Origin: Alkalihalophilus pseudofirmus
GTDB lineage: Bacteria > Bacillota > Bacilli > Bacillales > Bacillaceae_D
Reading direction: 5' to 3'
Assembly (NCBI RefSeq): GCF_029094545.1
Contig: NZ_CP117835.1
Coordinates: 3,576,001 to 3,640,000 of the forward strand
Length of the DNA stretch: 64,000 nucleotides
In this document: piece by piece, positions 62,846 to 64,000 of the stretch
Layout of the letters: each line of letters starts with the position of its first letter
How positions within the stretch are numbered: position 1 is the first letter of the stretch
Translations under genes and position numbers: made by a program
Notes under the pieces: generated by a model
What the model was told of the DNA's origin: nothing
What the model saw: only the letters and a program-made list of their open reading frames with translations
The model's database searches: none

Positions 62846-63904
62846 TTATCTAATGAAATCAACCACTAATTTAGCCGTATGACGCGCTTCTTCTTTTGCA
62901 TGATCTGTGTATTGCTTCATTTTTTCTAAGGCTGAACTTAAATCTTCGAGCTGCTTATTCATTGCTTCAACAAGCTCAATTGCTTCCCATTTTTCATTGA
63001 CATGGGCCGCTACAGGCTGCTTGCAAAGCGAGGCAAATGAATCAATTTTAGGATCATATGACAACGCAACAAACGGCGTATCTACCACTGCAGCAAAGAT
63101 TAATGCATGAAGCCTCATTCCAACTAGAAGATCACAATCCTCAATCCATTGTATTTTCTCTTGGATCTCCCCGTCATGCGGCATAATCTCTGCCTCATGC
63201 CTCATCAGATCTGCCACATCCTTTGATGCGTTGTGATCATGTTCACCATGCATCGGGATGAAACGGATCATATAACCGCGGTCTGCCGCTTGATCAAGGG
63301 CTTTTGCGATCTCTTCTTTAAACGAGTAGTCACTTGGCCAATCACGCACCGACACAGCGATCCGCTTGATCTCACCTTCCGCTTGCCGACTGCCATTCGG
63401 ACGCGTGATGCCAAGTACCGGATCTGGCACAAGCTTAATTTCTTTTGTGACACCAAACTGCTTAAGCAGCTCTTCTGACTCGTGATCTCGGACAGTGAGG
63501 AGCGAGCTCTTTGACACAGTGCTTTTAACAATCTTTTGATTAAACCCTTTTGAAACGGGCCCAATTCCTTGCGCATACACGAAAAATGGCTTTTTGTGCA
63601 GCTTCGCAAGCCACATAATTCCTGAGTAGTAAACCACGCTTCGATTCCCTGTCTTATCTTGAAGGAGGCTCCCTCCCCCGCTGATCACTCCGTCTGCGCG
63701 TTTTATGGCTGCAGAAACGTCTTTAAGCTTCCAGCGGTCCACCGCATCCACCTGGTACGTTTCTGCGGTTTTCTCAGGCTGGTTAGACAGCACGGTTAGT
63801 TTGATGTCAGGCTGTTGTTCACGAAGCGCTGAGATAATGGAGAACAGAATTGCCTCATCCCCCACATTATCAAAGCCATAATAACCAGATAACACTAGTC
63901 TCAT
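62846..63904 (-). CDS. csaB: Polysaccharide pyruvyl transferase CsaB
   Basis: A 352-residue enzyme adding a ketal pyruvate to secondary cell-wall polysaccharide, which lets SLH-domain proteins bind the wall. It opens LVLSGYYGFDNVGDEAILFSII and shows GVISGGGSLLQDKTGNRS, VYAQGIGPVSKGFNQ and VGMRLHALIFAA, the family pattern. The start ATG overlaps the upstream gene stop (ATGA). It implies S-layer or SLH-anchored proteins in this organism, which is inference. Confidence 0.92.
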   Translation of the reverse strand: MRLVLSGYYGFDNVGDEAILFSIISALREQQPDIKLTVLSNQPEKTAETYQVDAVDRWKLKDVSAAIKRADGVISGGGSLLQDKTGNRSVVYYSGIMWLAKLHKKPFFVYAQGIGPVSKGFNQKIVKSTVSKSSLLTVRDHESEELLKQFGVTKEIKLVPDPVLGITRPNGSRQAEGEIKRIAVSVRDWPSDYSFKEEIAKALDQAADRGYMIRFIPMHGEHDHNASKDVADLMRHEAEIMPHDGEIQEKIQWIEDCDLLVGMRLHALIFAAVVDTPFVALSYDPKIDSFASLCKQPVAAHVNEKWEAIELVEAMNKQLEDLSSALEKMKQYTDHAKEEARHTAKLVVDFIR

Positions 63905-64000
63905 CTATTCATCCACCTCTTTTCAACCTGAGGGTACACATAATCTGTGATAACTCGGAAAATCACAATATATAAGAGACCAAATCCAAGTCCAAATAAC
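63901..64000 (-). CDS. C-terminal end of a membrane protein (DUF5693-like, partial)
   Basis: The last 32 residues of a gene entering from the right: a hydrophobic LGFGLLYIVIFRVITDY stretch, then a short basic tail ending RWMNR. Its stop overlaps the csaB start (ATGA). DUF5693 membrane proteins commonly precede csaB in Firmicutes, so that identity is a guess from context. Confidence 0.5.
   Translation of the reverse strand, partial: LFGLGFGLLYIVIFRVITDYVYPQVEKRWMNR

Overview
The window looks like a chromosomal segment of a low-to-mid GC, motile Bacillaceae species, probably an alkaliphilic Bacillus relative. The evidence is gene order matching the Bacillus subtilis block yvhJ/tagO - yvyE - degS/degU - degV - comF - flg/fli/hag - hpf - secA - prfB - yvjA - cccB - ftsEX, predicted sigma-A, sigma-B, sigma-D and sigma-H promoters, TnrA boxes, and acidic extracellular proteins. 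Genus assignment is inference.

Layout. 1-3493: the electron-transfer and (truncated) catalytic subunits of assimilatory nitrate reductase. 3697-12436: FtsEX with an M23 peptidoglycan hydrolase, cytochrome c551, a YitT protein, prfB with its programmed frameshift, and secA. 12804-17900: a plus-strand insertion between secA and hpf holding a DcuS/DcuR-type two-component system, an SLC13 carboxylate transporter and a DUF1906-like protein. 18107-20560: hpf, a cold-shock protein and a lipoprotein. 20599-20942: a type I toxin-antitoxin locus whose 37-residue toxin gene is easily overlooked. 21018-25311: nitrite reductase and its siroheme-synthesis enzyme. 25903-39706: the late flagellar region (fliTSD, flaG, hag, two LuxR-type regulators, an HD-GYP protein, a frameshifted chemoreceptor, csrA/fliW, flgLKNM). 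39757-45980: comFC/comFA, degV, degU/degS, yvyE. 46228-59881: pcp, an Lrp-type regulator and two tandem five-gene oligopeptide/dipeptide ABC transporters. 60264-64000: cell-wall polymer genes (LCP, tagO-like, csaB, and the end of a membrane protein).

The genes form linked modules. Each nas unit carries a TnrA-type box about 41 bp upstream of a -10 element, so nitrogen limitation would induce nitrate reduction, nitrite reduction and siroheme synthesis together. Predicted sigma-D promoters precede hag, flaG-fliDST and flgM, and the hag leader carries a GGA hairpin suited to CsrA, encoded nearby with FliW.

The most unusual signal lies between genes. Seven intergenic regions hold arrays of a short 8-nt core (GACGCAAT-like in five, TTAGCAAA-like in two) spaced mostly exactly 21 nt apart by 13-nt unconserved spacers. 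Three arrays (42900-43073, 46015-46188, 53893-54066) have the same plan of nine cores with steps 21-21-21-19-21-21-21-21, a 174-bp element whose geometry is conserved while its spacers are not. The arrays lie just beyond gene 3' ends, usually past a hairpin terminator. I do not recognise this element from described repeat families.
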